DNA of 64,000 nt from Bimastos eiseni (GCA_959347315.1 OY365810.1:13295415-13359414); one strand, 5' to 3'; counted from the stretch's first letter, positions 24,126-34,234 are shown. Notes: generated by a model from the sequence alone, not told the origin. Numbers and translations are program-made.

Positions 24126-25055
24126 TCACGTGATTACCAAGTCTTCAGTATCAATCCAAGAATTAAAGGACTCAGGATAACCAAGCCATTTCACTAAAGA
24201 TTTCTTCCCTCGTTTTCTGATTACCTTTTCAATTCTAAATATCTCTTGAGTTGTCTTTTGAAGCTCCTGTTCATAAAACGAACCCTGTATTTCCTCACCA
24301 TTATAATCGGCAATCTTATAAGTTGGTGGATCTGTGTATTGAATTTGAGTAATAGTAAAAATTTCTAAAGTCCATCGAGCTGTAAATCCTTTTTCAAATA
24401 TATTCTTCTTCTTAGTTATCCTAACCTTATCTCCAATCGAGAATCTAGGCTTAATGGGTTCTGAGATCTCATCACCGTACAAATTCATCCATACAGAATT
24501 TTCATTATTTTTTAAACTAGCCTTAGATGGTGTCATTTTAATAGAAGAATGCCTAGTCTCATTATAATTACCAACCATTTCACCCAACACGTCTATATAT
24601 CTTCTTGTTGAATTAGCTGTAAAGTTCTTAAACATTTTCTCTGGCATCGTTCTGTTCCAGCGCTCAACGACGCAAGATTTTCCTTCATTCTCAGTAGAGT
24701 ACAACTCAACCAAATTTTCTACGTCTTTATTATAAAATTCTTTACCTTTAGTTACCCATACTTTAATAGGCCTTCTACTGCTCTCGAGTATCTTCACGAA
24801 GCCATTAGCGGTAGATTTTCCACTCTTAACATTTAATGACACGATCCAACCATATTTTGAAAAACATCTATCACGGTTAAAAGGTATTTCACACCATCGT
24901 TGTCTTTAGCGAAAGCCTGCATATTGACTAAATCAGCGGCCCATATTTCATCCCATTAACGTACACTTTCCTTTTTTAAAAACGTCTTACTAGTGGTTTA
25001 TGTAATTCATCCGCGAGTTGGTCGGTCCATTTCAGATCGGGTTGTAATTTTAGGC
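24126..25055 (-). pseudogene. Polinton integrase with C-terminal chromodomain (decayed)
   Basis: A retroviral-type DDE integrase that would insert the element into chromosomal DNA. The best-preserved part (24126-24842) contains KGKEFYN, ENEGKSCVVERWNR (the region of the catalytic Glu) and YNETRHSSIKMTPSKA. An SH3-like module (FSIGDKVRI) follows, then a C-terminal chromodomain (IEKVIRKRGKKSLVKWLGYP ... SFNSWID). The catalytic Asp before KGKEF is Thr here. Further upstream the N-terminal half (DLKWTDQLADEL, IWAADL..MQAFAKDNDGVKY) is broken by one in-frame stop and at least two frameshifts, so no active enzyme is expected. It lies next to the left inverted repeat, the usual Polinton position. 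Confidence 0.9.
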
Positions 25056-25565
25056 TTTTTTTAAACCTAACCCAAGACTAGTTTTAGTAGATAATATAGG
25101 CTTGACTATAGCCCTCTCAAATCTCTCTCGTAAGCTTGGATTAGGAATATTATTCAATTCATTAATCATTGCTCTGTCGGCGACATTCCTAGAAGCCGTA
25201 TCAGAGTGCTGGTTGTAAGCTAAATCATGATAATATGCAGCGTTGTCAACCCTGTCAACAGGTCTCGATCAATCTTTAGGAGTTCCATCAGGATTCAATC
25301 TCAAATCCAGACTAGTTCCAGGACCCGTAAACTGATGTCCTGGTAAATGCATCTCACCTGGAAATTTAGCCCACGGTAACTTAATACCGCTAGTAACCGA
25401 ATTTAGAGATCCAACTAGATCTCCACCTTGTGCTTCTTTCACGAACTGCGTCTTTGTTTTTCCGCATACATCACACGTGCCTCTAAGCATTGATCTTCCA
25501 TTCTTCGTTATAACAATTTGAATATTTTTGGTTTCAGCATGAGTTTTACACTTTACGCAATACAT
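25050..25565 (-). pseudogene. zinc-ribbon / phospholipase A2-like Polinton protein
   Basis: Residues 1-40 carry a zinc ribbon (Cys3, Cys6, Cys31, Cys34). Further on, FTGPGT (about 79-84) resembles the calcium loop and YYHDLAY (stop-inclusive position about 112-118) resembles the His-Asp..Tyr active site of the phospholipase A2 domain known from parvoviral capsids, where it breaches membranes during entry. One in-frame TGA at 25269-25271 separates the two motifs; otherwise the frame is open from 25565 to the TAA at 25050-25052. It starts 26 bp from the divergent ATPase gene and its 3' end abuts the integrase. Function is inferred from the two motifs only. Confidence 0.75.
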
Positions 25566-25591
25566 TTTAAATACAATTAGATATATTTAAA
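25566..25591. promoter_or_regulatory. divergent AT-rich intergenic region
   Basis: Only 26 bp, almost all A/T, separate the start codons of the zinc-ribbon gene (minus) and the ATPase gene (plus). It must contain or overlap both promoters. A TATATTTAAA box faces the ATPase. Confidence 0.4.
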
Positions 25592-26369
25592 ATGGAAGTA
25601 AAAAAAATTTATCGTGGAACGGCATATTATCCAAGAGATTCAATAAACCTCTTTTACCTAGAAGTATAAGAGGGTTAATCGTCGGAAAGTCTGGATGCGG
25701 TAAGACTACTTTACTGTAGAACCTATTTCTAAGACCCGGATGGTTAGACTATGACAATCTGCAAATATTCGGAAGGTCTCTCTTTCAACCAGAGTATAAA
25801 ATTCTGAAAAAAGCATTTGAAGAAAAACTACCTAAAGAATCCATCATCGGGTTATTTTATATTCAATACGAGATCATTAGACAAAATTCTTCACCAGAGG
25901 TTGTAATTGACGAAATGGCTAAACACTTGAATAAAAAATCTGATATTTCTTCCCAGTTCTTTGAATCAGCAGAAGACGTGCCAGACCCGAGTGACTTGAC
26001 CTGTGACAAGAAAAACTTGATGATTTTCTATGATTTACAGTTAGAAAAGCAGAATAAATGCGAGACTTATTACATCCGAGGAAGACACAGTAACGTCGAA
26101 TATTTCTATCTAGCACATAATTATTTCAAACTACTGAGACAGAGAATTAGAGAGAATGCAAACTTTATCCGTTTGTTTCCCCAAGACCTGGAAATATTGA
26201 TCACATCTACAACGACTACGTGAGTACAGACATGCCTAAGGAGGAGTTTAGAAAACTATGCAAAACAGCGTGGAAGCAACCTCACGGATTTGTAGTAAGA
26301 GACCAGACTAGTAATAAGAATAACGGAAAGTATAGATGCGGTTTCGATGAATTCTACATTCCATTATAA
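25592..26369 (+). pseudogene. Polinton packaging ATPase (FtsK/HerA, A32-like), decayed
   Basis: In Polintons and related viruses this ATPase would drive DNA into the capsid. After the start and RGTAYYPRDSINLF there is a frameshift, then Walker A (GKSGCGKTTLL, about 25690-25722) followed by a TAG. Later, NLMIFYDLQLE sits at the Walker B position, and a sensor-like RGRHSN...NFIRLFPQD follows before a further frame change; the end is GFDEFYIPL and a stop at 26367-26369. At least two frameshifts and one stop make it non-functional. The next gene starts 23 bp downstream on the same strand. Confidence 0.82.
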
Positions 26370-26392
26370 ATAAATCTTTGCTAATTTAAGAA

Positions 26393-27184
26393 ATGGGATC
26401 GATTCTACAAAAGATTGCAGACTACACCGAAAGGACTGCTCATTACACAGAGCCAATGTCATCGTTTTACATATTATTGAGTGATAAGAGTTCGCGAATA
26501 AGGACTCGATTCAATCCGTTGATTCAGTTCCATAAAGATAAAAAGTACGAGATGGCTCTTGTCAATCTGGAGACATATTTTTTATTCCCAAACATCGACG
26601 CGACTAACAGCAACTTTTCGTATTCGCCGAATGGTGGAGGTATGTGGGTTACTATAACCACGCCTGAAGGCTGCTATGAAATTACAGATATTAACAAATA
26701 CGTCCAGAGAATCATGAAAGAAAACGAGCATTATGATATGGTTAACAAAGCATACAATATTAAGATAGAGGCAAACAGCAATACGTTGAAGACAGTTTTG
26801 CATATAGCGGAGAATTACATGGTTGATTTTTGGGCGTTGAACTCTATCGGAAAAGTCCTCGGTTTCGATAGACGGCGTTATTCAGCGGGTTACCAGGAAT
26901 CGGAGAATATAGTGGACATAATGAGTGTTAGTAATCTGAGGGTAACGAGCGATATTATCGGGGCATCCTATAACAACGGAAATACAGATACCATTATCTA
27001 TTCCTTCTTCCCGAATGTAGGGCCTGGCTATAAGATAATTGAAACGCCGAGAAATTTGAACTATCTTCCAATCACCCTATCCACGATTTCGACAATGGAA
27101 ACGACTCTCACCGATCAGAATGGTAAACTAATTAATCTGCGAGGTGAGGAATTATTGATACGGTTTCATATTAGAGAAGCTTAA
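26393..27184 (+). CDS. Polinton minor-capsid (penton)-like protein, intact ORF
   Basis: A 263-residue open frame without disruption, the only intact gene in this element. It is a β-rich protein with SSFYILLSDKSS near residues 23-34, EMALVNLETYF (about 53-63) and DQNGKLINLRGEELLIRFHI at the C-terminus. A paralogue with the same series occurs at 50168-51012. Between ATPase and core protein, and at this size, it fits the single-jelly-roll minor capsid protein of Polintons; that assignment is from position, size and pattern, not from a structure match. Preservation may reflect chance or recent insertion. Confidence 0.65.
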   Translation: MGSILQKIADYTERTAHYTEPMSSFYILLSDKSSRIRTRFNPLIQFHKDKKYEMALVNLETYFLFPNIDATNSNFSYSPNGGGMWVTITTPEGCYEITDINKYVQRIMKENEHYDMVNKAYNIKIEANSNTLKTVLHIAENYMVDFWALNSIGKVLGFDRRRYSAGYQESENIVDIMSVSNLRVTSDIIGASYNNGNTDTIIYSFFPNVGPGYKIIETPRNLNYLPITLSTISTMETTLTDQNGKLINLRGEELLIRFHIREA

Positions 27185-27207
27185 AAGTTTTTATTGTTTT
27201 ATATAAA

Positions 27208-27531
27208 ATGAGTCGATACACGAACGTCAAAGTCAATATTTCAGAAGGACAAAAATATAAAATCAAAAGATCGCTATAAGCGGGAACAGGTGTTAGTATT
27301 GGATTAAAGCACAGCGATTTCAACGGAGAGCACGTGTTAGCTCTTACCCAAACACAACTCAATAAACTAGCCAAAGCGTATCAGGGTGGCGCGGGCATGA
27401 CTATAAAAATGAGTAAAACGCAATTAATACATAACGCTAAAGTCGAAGGCGGCTTCATCGGTGCTATATTACCGTTTCTTGCAACTGTTGGCAAATTCCT
27501 ACTATCTAGAGTGTCTTTTTTAATGAATTGA
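27208..27531 (+). pseudogene. small basic core-like Polinton protein (broken)
   Basis: Starts at ATG 27208 immediately after TTTATATAAA. The protein is lysine-rich with NVKVNISEGQK near the N-terminus and MSKTQLIHNAKVEGGFIGA later. A TAA at 27277-27279 interrupts it. The intact relative at 49794-50153 shows the expected sequence across this site. The C-terminal end (from about 27500) differs from the relative and runs into the polymerase fragment, marking an internal deletion junction. Family members accompany capsid genes and are thought to be DNA-binding or core proteins; this is inference. Confidence 0.72.
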
Positions 27532-28938
27532 TTTTACTGAATCCTATTAAGCATCTTTTACAATAGTGCATTGAATTAGGAGATTTTTTCGTTCGGGCAA
27601 CCATCAGTCTGTTAAAATTCTTTTTCCAACAATAATGTTTCTTTTCTCCATCAGAAATGAGTAATAGATCTACACACCTATCGTTCTCATGCTTTGATAA
27701 ATATAATGGGAATAGGTTAACTTCTTTCTCATGACCAAAAACATCAATACTAATATTATTATTTCTCTCAAACTTACTTATCACATTAGCATCCGCTGCT
27801 ACTGGGAATTTGAAACCGGACCAATTAAGTTCCTCAGACTGTCTAATTAATCCTTTCGCAATTCTTTCTGGATGTTTTTCAACTGGGTTTAAGGCTCTCG
27901 TTACATACCACTTGAAGCATTCTTCATCTTTGTTCTTCATATTGATTATAGCCTCTTTTCTCGCTAACTCCTTCGGTAGTGGGATGTAAGAAGCACCTTT
28001 CAACAGTTTATAAACAACGGTGTTGATATCCAATTTTTGAACCGCTCTGAGTCTCCGGTTACTACCACGCATCTGGAAGGCAGCCATCGACTCAATAATT
28101 TTATCTTTCGCGCTGTTATAAATTTCACTTACATCGGTGGAGTCTAGAATCACCTCAGTCCTTGAAACGAATGGAAAATCTGTGGAATCTACTTCTCCAG
28201 ACTTCATGTCAACGCGCTCCATTGTGCAGGTAAGGACAAAGTTGACCTTAGTCTGTCGATCTTTAGTCAACAAGTCTGCCGCCTATGTTTGAACGGCGTC
28301 AAGAAAAGATATGGCATCAATACCGTTAGCCCCTCTACCGTGTATTGTTTCGTGAAGCCCTTGATAGCTGAAGCCGTCTCTAATTTTACGTGTCTTCATA
28401 TGAATTTTACCGAATATAGAATTGACTTTGGCTTTCAGTGCTTCTAACTTCTCGTTCACCTTTCTTTTTTCTCATCAGGTATGTACCCTTCGATCCACTT
28501 TGCGAATGTATTAATCGCTGATTTAGTTTTATCGTATACTTTTCGCACTGTCGTGGCTGGTATAGGAACTAGTGTTGGGATACTAATGACAGGAACGGGG
28601 GCGTCAAGCAAACAGACATAAGGTGAGGGGGCGCTGTAGGCTTCAATTTTAGCAATCAACTCTGCTTTCCGCAGTCTCGTATACCCAACCAAGTCACTCT
28701 GCTTTGCGATTTTTCTTAATTCAATAACAGTTTTCTTTGAGTATTGCATTTTATAGTGAATTAGCAATTCTTTAAGCAGTTTTGAGAAAATATTTTCATT
28801 CATTTTATATATACAAGAATATTTTTTATAATCAACTAACCTGTTGGAATTAATCCATGCAGCTTCTTTCACGCCATCGTGTGAAAGCGCTTCACCAGAT
28901 CCGTGATAGTGTGTTTTTTCGCCCATCATCGTCTGCAC
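27506..28938 (-). pseudogene. Polinton protein-primed DNA polymerase B, N-terminal part (SAP-like domain plus pre-exonuclease region)
   Basis: From 28938 leftward: an N-terminal region with a SAP/Rho-N-like helix-extended-helix (KTVIELRKIAKQSDLVGYTR, then RKAELIAKIEA), a Pro-rich linker, then after a frameshift near 28456 and a TAG near 28279 the long frame 28273-27506. The latter contains VVYKLLKGASYIPLPKEL, CFKWYVTRALNPVEKHPERI, HYCWKKNFNRL and a Cys pair (YCKRC). These are features of the region before the polymerase catalytic core in Maverick PolB. The core itself, including the YxDTD-type motif, is absent because the element is deleted from here leftward to the core-like gene. Confidence 0.75.
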
Positions 28939-29219
28939 ATCTAACTTTTTTCACTAGAATATATAGGCCTACATGCGAAACTATAGTAAATTTACGTTAT
29001 ATTAGGTCTATAACAGGCCTTCTACTGAGGATGTGAGTATAGGCTAATATCATATGTGTTGGTGTGTAATGAATCATCGAAACGGTTGTGAGATTCCCGG
29101 ACCTTTATCGAGTTGGTGCACGGTTTTAACCTAATATCCAAGAGGTTTTATATTAGCGCGGTTTTGTCGATGGTTTTAACCAAATTTCCCGGCGTTTTAC
29201 CTAAAGCTTAGGTTTCGTC
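28939..29219. other. Polinton 1 subterminal non-coding region
   Basis: Repeated GGTTTTAACC/TTTTACC motifs lie between the polymerase remnant and the right inverted repeat. No gene. Confidence 0.6.
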
Positions 29220-29546
29220 GAAACTGCTGACCCGTTGAAACTTATGGAAATTTTTCATTCTCGAAAACTTTGGAAATTCCCTTGGCTTTTGACTTATAGG
29301 GAGTATAGGTGGAGTTTTTGACCATGCCTATAGATTTGTGCACGCCAGGTCGAAACTATTGGAAAGTTCCTGGCGTTTTTTCCTGGTTATTGGTTGATGT
29401 TGGTTTTAACCTATGGTTAGGTTGATGTGGTTTTTGGTGATTTCTTAACCTAGGCTATAGGATAAAAAAAGTTTTTAACCTATTGGGGGAGTGGTTTAGA
29501 CCAAGAATAAGGTTGAACGGCCCCGTATGGTACATCTTCTACTACT
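29220..29546 (-). repeat. Polinton 1 right terminal inverted repeat
   Basis: Inverse of 23797-24113. Its outermost bases are GGTACATCTTCTACTACT, followed by the target duplication AGACAC at 29547-29552. Confidence 0.92.
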
Positions 29547-29639
29547 AGACACTAAAAAACTGTCTCGAGACGTCTCGAGACCGAGACACTGTCTCGAGAC
29601 CGAGACACTGTCTCGAGACCTTACAACTCTGGTGTGTGT

Positions 29640-29990
29640 GTACATACATGGTACATAGCCAAATGCATATAATTATAAGATATGAAATGTGGAATATGAG
29701 CTATGAAGAACATGCATCGCGGCGCTTAAGATATTGCCTCTTAATATAAGACACTGCTGGAAACGCTGTGGCCTTGAACCAGTTATCTCTACGTTATAGA
29801 TCGATCACTATAACCAGTCGGCTACCGTGCCTTAGGTGAGTATGGAAAAGAAAAGTTTTAATGGTCTGAAAGTGAAATTGTGTTCCTGCTAATTCTAAGT
29901 GTCAACTACTATTTGTTTTCAGCGATTCACAATAAAAACCAGTATGTCAATCGTATAAACAAACAATAATTATGTCAATAAGAAAAAAGC
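29640..29990. other. spacer with tRNA-like piece
   Basis: At 29765-29840 the minus strand reads a tRNA-like head: GGCACGGTAGCCGACTGGTT (A box) and AACTGGTTCAAGGCCAC (B box). It is probably a tRNA-derived SINE. Nothing else recognised. Confidence 0.4.
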
Positions 29991-31543
29991 AGGTGAGGTC
30001 ATTCCTCATGCTGTGTTAGGGCATGATAGAAATAAACAAATAATTACATTTATGACTAACCGCACGTGATGGCTGATAAGTTAGAATGTATCCTAGGACT
30101 GCGTCATGAAAGATTAATATATATATACTGTAGTGCAAATAATGAAACTACGAACATCGGAGCCGTGCAATCGACGCCGGCTATAGAATTATTATATTGT
30201 AATTATGTAATATTTAGTTGAATAAGTGACTTCTATTCGCTTCGACGAACATTCGACTTGTGGAATACGACGAGAATATTTGAATCTAGCATTTAATCCT
30301 AAAGAGCAGATATAACTAGATGAACTCTATAGTATGAGAGACCGGCCAACCGTTATCTAATCGCCTTTATAATCGTTTTGCTAATGGTTTTCTTTTAGTT
30401 AAACAGACACCCAGAGCATTGCCTGATCGGCGCATCTGGCATAAGCCCAATAGCGTCGGGAGGTTTGCGCCCAAGAGTCATTGGCTATTATTGGTGCAGA
30501 CTAGCAGCAAAATGCGCGAACACCTACGCTATCACCAAGGTTGCGTCGTATCTGACTCCGAAGCAGGTGTGAGTGGGTGAGGCGGGGGGACTGAGAGGCG
30601 GCATCGCACGCCGCAAGGCGTTTCCTGGATAAGATGGGCAGGGAATCTATCTTTGTTAAACTGGTCTTCTCAAACGCTTCTAAAAGCCTCTATAGTCTAT
30701 AGAGACCAAATGCTGCTTTCAGTTTATCAATACTCCTCGATCTGGCATCTTTCTGCTCCTTGGCCTACTCGGAACCCTCAACGCCCAAATATGGAGCCTT
30801 TAATCTGAGCTCTCAGATGGGTCTATGGCACTCCTTGAGCTTAAATGCAAATCCCTCGGTCTTCAGCTAAACCGTTAAAAATGAGAGGTTATCTCGCATA
30901 TATCGATTGGGCTGCTTTACTCAAACCAGTGCCAAGAGGGCATCACTGTTGGGCGCTCCTCTCTTCACCCAAGAGACATTGGAAAAAACCCTTGTAGCCC
31001 ATATCGGGGACTTCCGCAAAGCGCTCGAGAAAATGCAAGAGATTTCAAAGCACGATGCCCTAATCATTCTGAGGTATTCTCTCGGCGCCACAAAGCTGCT
31101 CCACACCCTGAGATGCTGCTAGTGTAGTGACCACCCGGGACTGGCGCTCTATGACGCAGTCGTGTGCGCGGGATTGTGCAGAATCTTAAATTTATCCTTG
31201 ACGGAAACTGACATCACCCACAGACAATCGGTCTGGGACAGAAAATCTTCTTGATAAAGCTGTATGTGACCTTCAGCCAGACTCCCGTATCCTGGACATA
31301 TTGCGCACCTTGGGGCAACTGCAGCCCCACATGCCGGCCACTGGTTGCTGGCACTGCCCATTGCCAACTGCGGGCTCAAATAGGATGATGAGGCAATATG
31401 AGTTGCGGTCGGCCTTCGGCTGGGGACCGCTCTTTGTGAACCACACAAATGCCCATGTTGTGCCATGGTGGCCGCAGACGACCGGCATGGTCTCTCAATT
31501 GCGCTCTGAACCCAGGCAGACTTCCTTGACATTCATCTCTGAA
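29991..31543 (+). repeat. duplicated segment, partial copy A
   Basis: Nearly identical to 32056-33613 (copy B) and the matching part of copy C (from about 53815). It ends inside the LINE at TTCATCTCTGAA, where it joins hAT-derived sequence at 31541. Confidence 0.9.
30408..31543 (+). pseudogene. RLE-type LINE reverse transcriptase remnant (copy A)
   Basis: Many stops, but a recognisable RT series on the plus strand: GGLRP..IGYYWCRLAAKCANTYA near 30455-30530, then KLVFSNAFKSL-like, LAYSEPSTPKYG, then KCKSLGLQLNR and EVISH. At 30907-31122 a 71-codon frame contains SLLGAPLFTQETLEKTLVAH and SKHDALIILRYSLGATKLLH, the thumb region. After a TAG, SDHPGL and LSLTETD continue the same protein. The pattern fits LINEs that carry a C-terminal restriction-like endonuclease (R2/R4-type), as seen in the longer copy B. 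Confidence 0.75.
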
Positions 31544-31690
31544 CTTGAAATTGTGAAGTTTGCGTTTACGCAATTTGAAGTTGGGACTATTGACAAACAA
31601 TAGCTAATGACTATTGGTTTGTCATTGATGTAAAACCACCATAACCGAAACAATGGGAACAACTTCGAGTTTGAAGTTTCTCAGGGTGAT
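31541..31690 (-). mobile_element. hAT interior fragment
   Basis: Matches the reverse complement of about 23410-23545 inside the hAT-like element at 23002 and the plus strand at 53300-53450. It includes TTGTGAAGTTTGCGTTTACG and ACCACCATAACCGAAAC. It marks the junction between LINE copy A and the large duplicated segment. Confidence 0.75.
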
Positions 31691-32483
31691 TGGATTACTT
31701 ATTATATTAGGGACCCGACTACGAGACTTAAGTTCTCCTAAGACTTTTCTCTGCTTTCAGGGTGTTTTCTACCTCGTTGGTCTCCTTTTATCACTAGATT
31801 TGAATCATGCGTGTAGGCCTATCGCGTGTTGCTGGGATCAATGAAATGTTGCTATGCTCGGCTAGATTAATCACCTCATAACCATAGCAGAGCAATAATA
31901 CATTTTAATGACCAACACCTAAGTCATATAGCAAAACTACTGTAATCATTACTATGATAATTTCAATTTTATTTGGATCGCATTACAAGGTAAGAAAGCT
32001 CATCTACGCTGCTACTTTCACTATTTGCCACAAAACATAAGCTCATAAAGGAGATAGGTGAGGTCATTCCTTATACTGTGTTAGGGCATGATAGAAATAA
32101 ACAAATAATTACATTTAGGACTAACCGCACGTGATGGCTGATAAGTTACAATGTATTCTAGGACTGCGTCATGAAAGATTAATATATATATACTGTAGTG
32201 CAAATAATGAAACTACGAACATCGGAGCCGTGCAATCGACGGCGGCTATAGAATTATTATATTGTAATTATGTAATAATATTATTTAGTTGAATAGGTGA
32301 CTTCTATTCGCTTCGACGAACATTCGACTTGTGGAATACGACGAGTGTATTTGAATCTAGCATTTAATCCTAAAGCGCAGATATAACTAGATGAACTCTA
32401 TAGTATGAAAGACCGGTCAACCGTTATCTAATCGCTTTTATAATCGTTTTTCTAATGGTTTTCTTTTAGTTAAACAGACACCC
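31691..32483. other. non-coding part of the duplicated segment
   Basis: No gene. The portion after 32056 is also shared with copy A (from 29991). Confidence 0.5.
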
Positions 32484-34125
32484 AGAGCATTGCCTGATCG
32501 GCGCATCTGGCATAAGCCCAATAGCGTCGGGAGGTTTGCGCCCAAGAGTCATTGGCTATTATTGGTGCAGACTAGCAGAAAAATGCGCGAACACCTACGC
32601 TATCACCAAGGTTGCGTCGTATCTGACTCCGAAACAGGTGGGGTTGGGTGAGGCGGGTGGCTGAAAGCGGCAGCGCACGCGGCAAGGCGTTTCCTGGATA
32701 AGATGGGCGGGGAATCTATCTTTGTTAAACTGGTCTTCTCAAACGCTTCTAAAAGCCTCTATAGTCTATAGAGACCAAATGCTGCTTTCAGTTTTTCAAT
32801 ACTCCTCGAACTGGCATCTTTCTGCTCCTTGGCCTACTCGGAACCCTCAACGCCCAAATATGGAACCTTTAATCTGAGCTCTCAGATGGGTCTATGGCAC
32901 TCCTTGAGCTTAAATGCAAATCCCTCGGTCTTCAGCTAAACCGTTAAAAATGAGAGGTCATCTCGCATATATCGATTGGGCTGCTTTACTCAAACCAGTG
33001 CCAAGAGGGCATCACTGTTGGGCGCTCCTCTCTCCACCCAAGAGACATTGGAAAAATCCCTTGTAGCCCATATCGGGGACCTCCGCAAAGCGCTCGAGAA
33101 AATGCAAGAGATTTCAAAGCACGATGCCCTAATCATTCTGAGGTATTCTCTCGGCGCCACAAAGCTGCTCCACACCCTGAGATGCTGCTAGTGTAGTGAC
33201 CACCCGGGACTGGCGCTCTATGACGCAGTCGTGTGCGCGGGATTGTGCAGAATCTTAAATTTATCCTTGACGGAAACTGACATCACCCACAGACAATCGG
33301 TCTGGGACAGAAAATCTTCTTGATAAAGCTGTATGCGACCTTCAGCCAGACTCCCGTATTCTGGACATATTGCGCACCTTGGGGCAACTGCAGCCCCACA
33401 TGCCGGCCACTGGTTGCTGGCACTGCCCATTGCCAACTGCGGGCTCAAATAGGATGATGAGGCAATATGAGTTGCGGTCGGCCTTCGGCTGGGGACCGCT
33501 CTTTGTGAACCACACAAATGCCCATGTGGTGCCATGGTGGCCGCAGACGACCGGCATGGGCTCTCAGTTGCGCTCTGGGCCCAGGCAGACTTCCTAGACA
33601 TTCATCTCTGAATGACTTTGTGTACCGAAGCTTGGTCCGCGCTGGCTTCCCGTCAACCACAGAGCCAGCCGGTTTAATGAGAACTGATGGTGTAAGGCCA
33701 GATGGACAAACCCTGATCCCGTGGTGTGTGGGCCGATGCCTAGTGCGGGATGCAACCGTGACTGACACCTTTGACGCGTCTTATTTGTCAGACACCGCAT
33801 CTCGGACAGTTGGAGCGGCGGCTGAAATAACAGCAGTCCGGAAGCACGAAAAACACTATCCGCTTTTAGCACCCACCTGTTCGTCCCACTGACTTTTGAG
33901 ACCATGGGCCCGATAAACAACGAAGGCCTGGTTTTTTTATCTTATCTAGGACAAAAACTCAGTATGGTCTCGGGTGATCCACGAGAAACTTCTTTACTCT
34001 ACCAACGAATCTCGTTAACCATACAACTCTTTAGAGAGCTGTCGCGTTTTGGGGCACTTTCACCAACCAGGACAACAACGACGAGCAGGGCCATTTCCAG
34101 ACAAATCGCATAAATAGCAATCTCC
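32484..34125 (+). pseudogene. RLE-type LINE remnant, RT to endonuclease (copy B)
   Basis: The RT part matches copy A. Beyond 33500 the protein continues: a degenerate Cys/His segment (GPGRLPRHSSLNDFVYRSL), then RPDGQTLIPW and VRDATVTDTFDASYLSDTA, i.e. the PD..D pattern of the restriction-like endonuclease at the C-terminus of R2/R4/NeSL-type LINEs. After a stop, GPINNEGLVFLSYLG, SGDPRETSLLYQRISLTIQ finish the ORF at 33904-34113. Several stops and frame changes show it is dead. Its 3' end is a hairpin-like CCCCGCTGG/CTCCGGGC and a (TAA)n tail. Confidence 0.8.
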
Positions 34126-34175
34126 AAATCCCCGCTGGATCATGTGTTTCTCCGGGCATAAATAATAATAATGAC

Positions 34176-34232
<57 letters not shown>
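34126..34232 (+). repeat. LINE 3' tail and (AAT)n
   Basis: A short complementary GC-rich pair precedes about 70 bp of AAT/GAC triplets. The next LINE copy starts directly after the triplets. Confidence 0.8.

Positions 34233-34234
<2 letters not shown>

Larger units (their letters stand above)
23797..29546. mobile_element. Polinton/Maverick element 1 (5,750 bp, internally deleted)
   Basis: The ends read AGTAGTAGAAGATGTACC and its inverse, beginning with the 5'-AG of Polintons. They are flanked by a perfect 6-bp duplication AGACAC (23791-23796, 29547-29552). Inverted repeats of about 317 and 327 bp (23797-24113, 29220-29546) bound remnants of integrase, zinc-ribbon/phospholipase, packaging ATPase, minor-capsid-like protein, core-like protein and PolB N-terminal region. 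Polintons are usually 15-20 kb; here the major capsid block and most of PolB are missing, with the break near 27510-27530. Confidence 0.9.
23002..29631. mobile_element. hAT-like DNA transposon interrupted by a Polinton
   Basis: The left end reads CAGTGTTGTATGCAAG; the right end, reverse-complemented, reads CAGAGTTGTAAGGTCTCGAG. Both sides are flanked by GTGTGTGT (22994-23001 and 29632-29639), an 8-bp duplication as expected for hAT elements, although the flanking GT repeat makes it less decisive. Subterminal regions are packed with GAGACC/GGTCTC motifs. Removing the nested Polinton leaves about 870 bp with no complete transposase, so it is non-autonomous. Related copies lie at 53015 and, more distantly, at 40086 and 62630. 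Confidence 0.75.

Noticed and set aside
31149..31600. Minus-strand frames of 71-127 codons repeated in all three LINE copies
   Set aside because: Antisense to the LINE reverse transcriptase; the plus strand carries the recognisable RT and endonuclease motifs.
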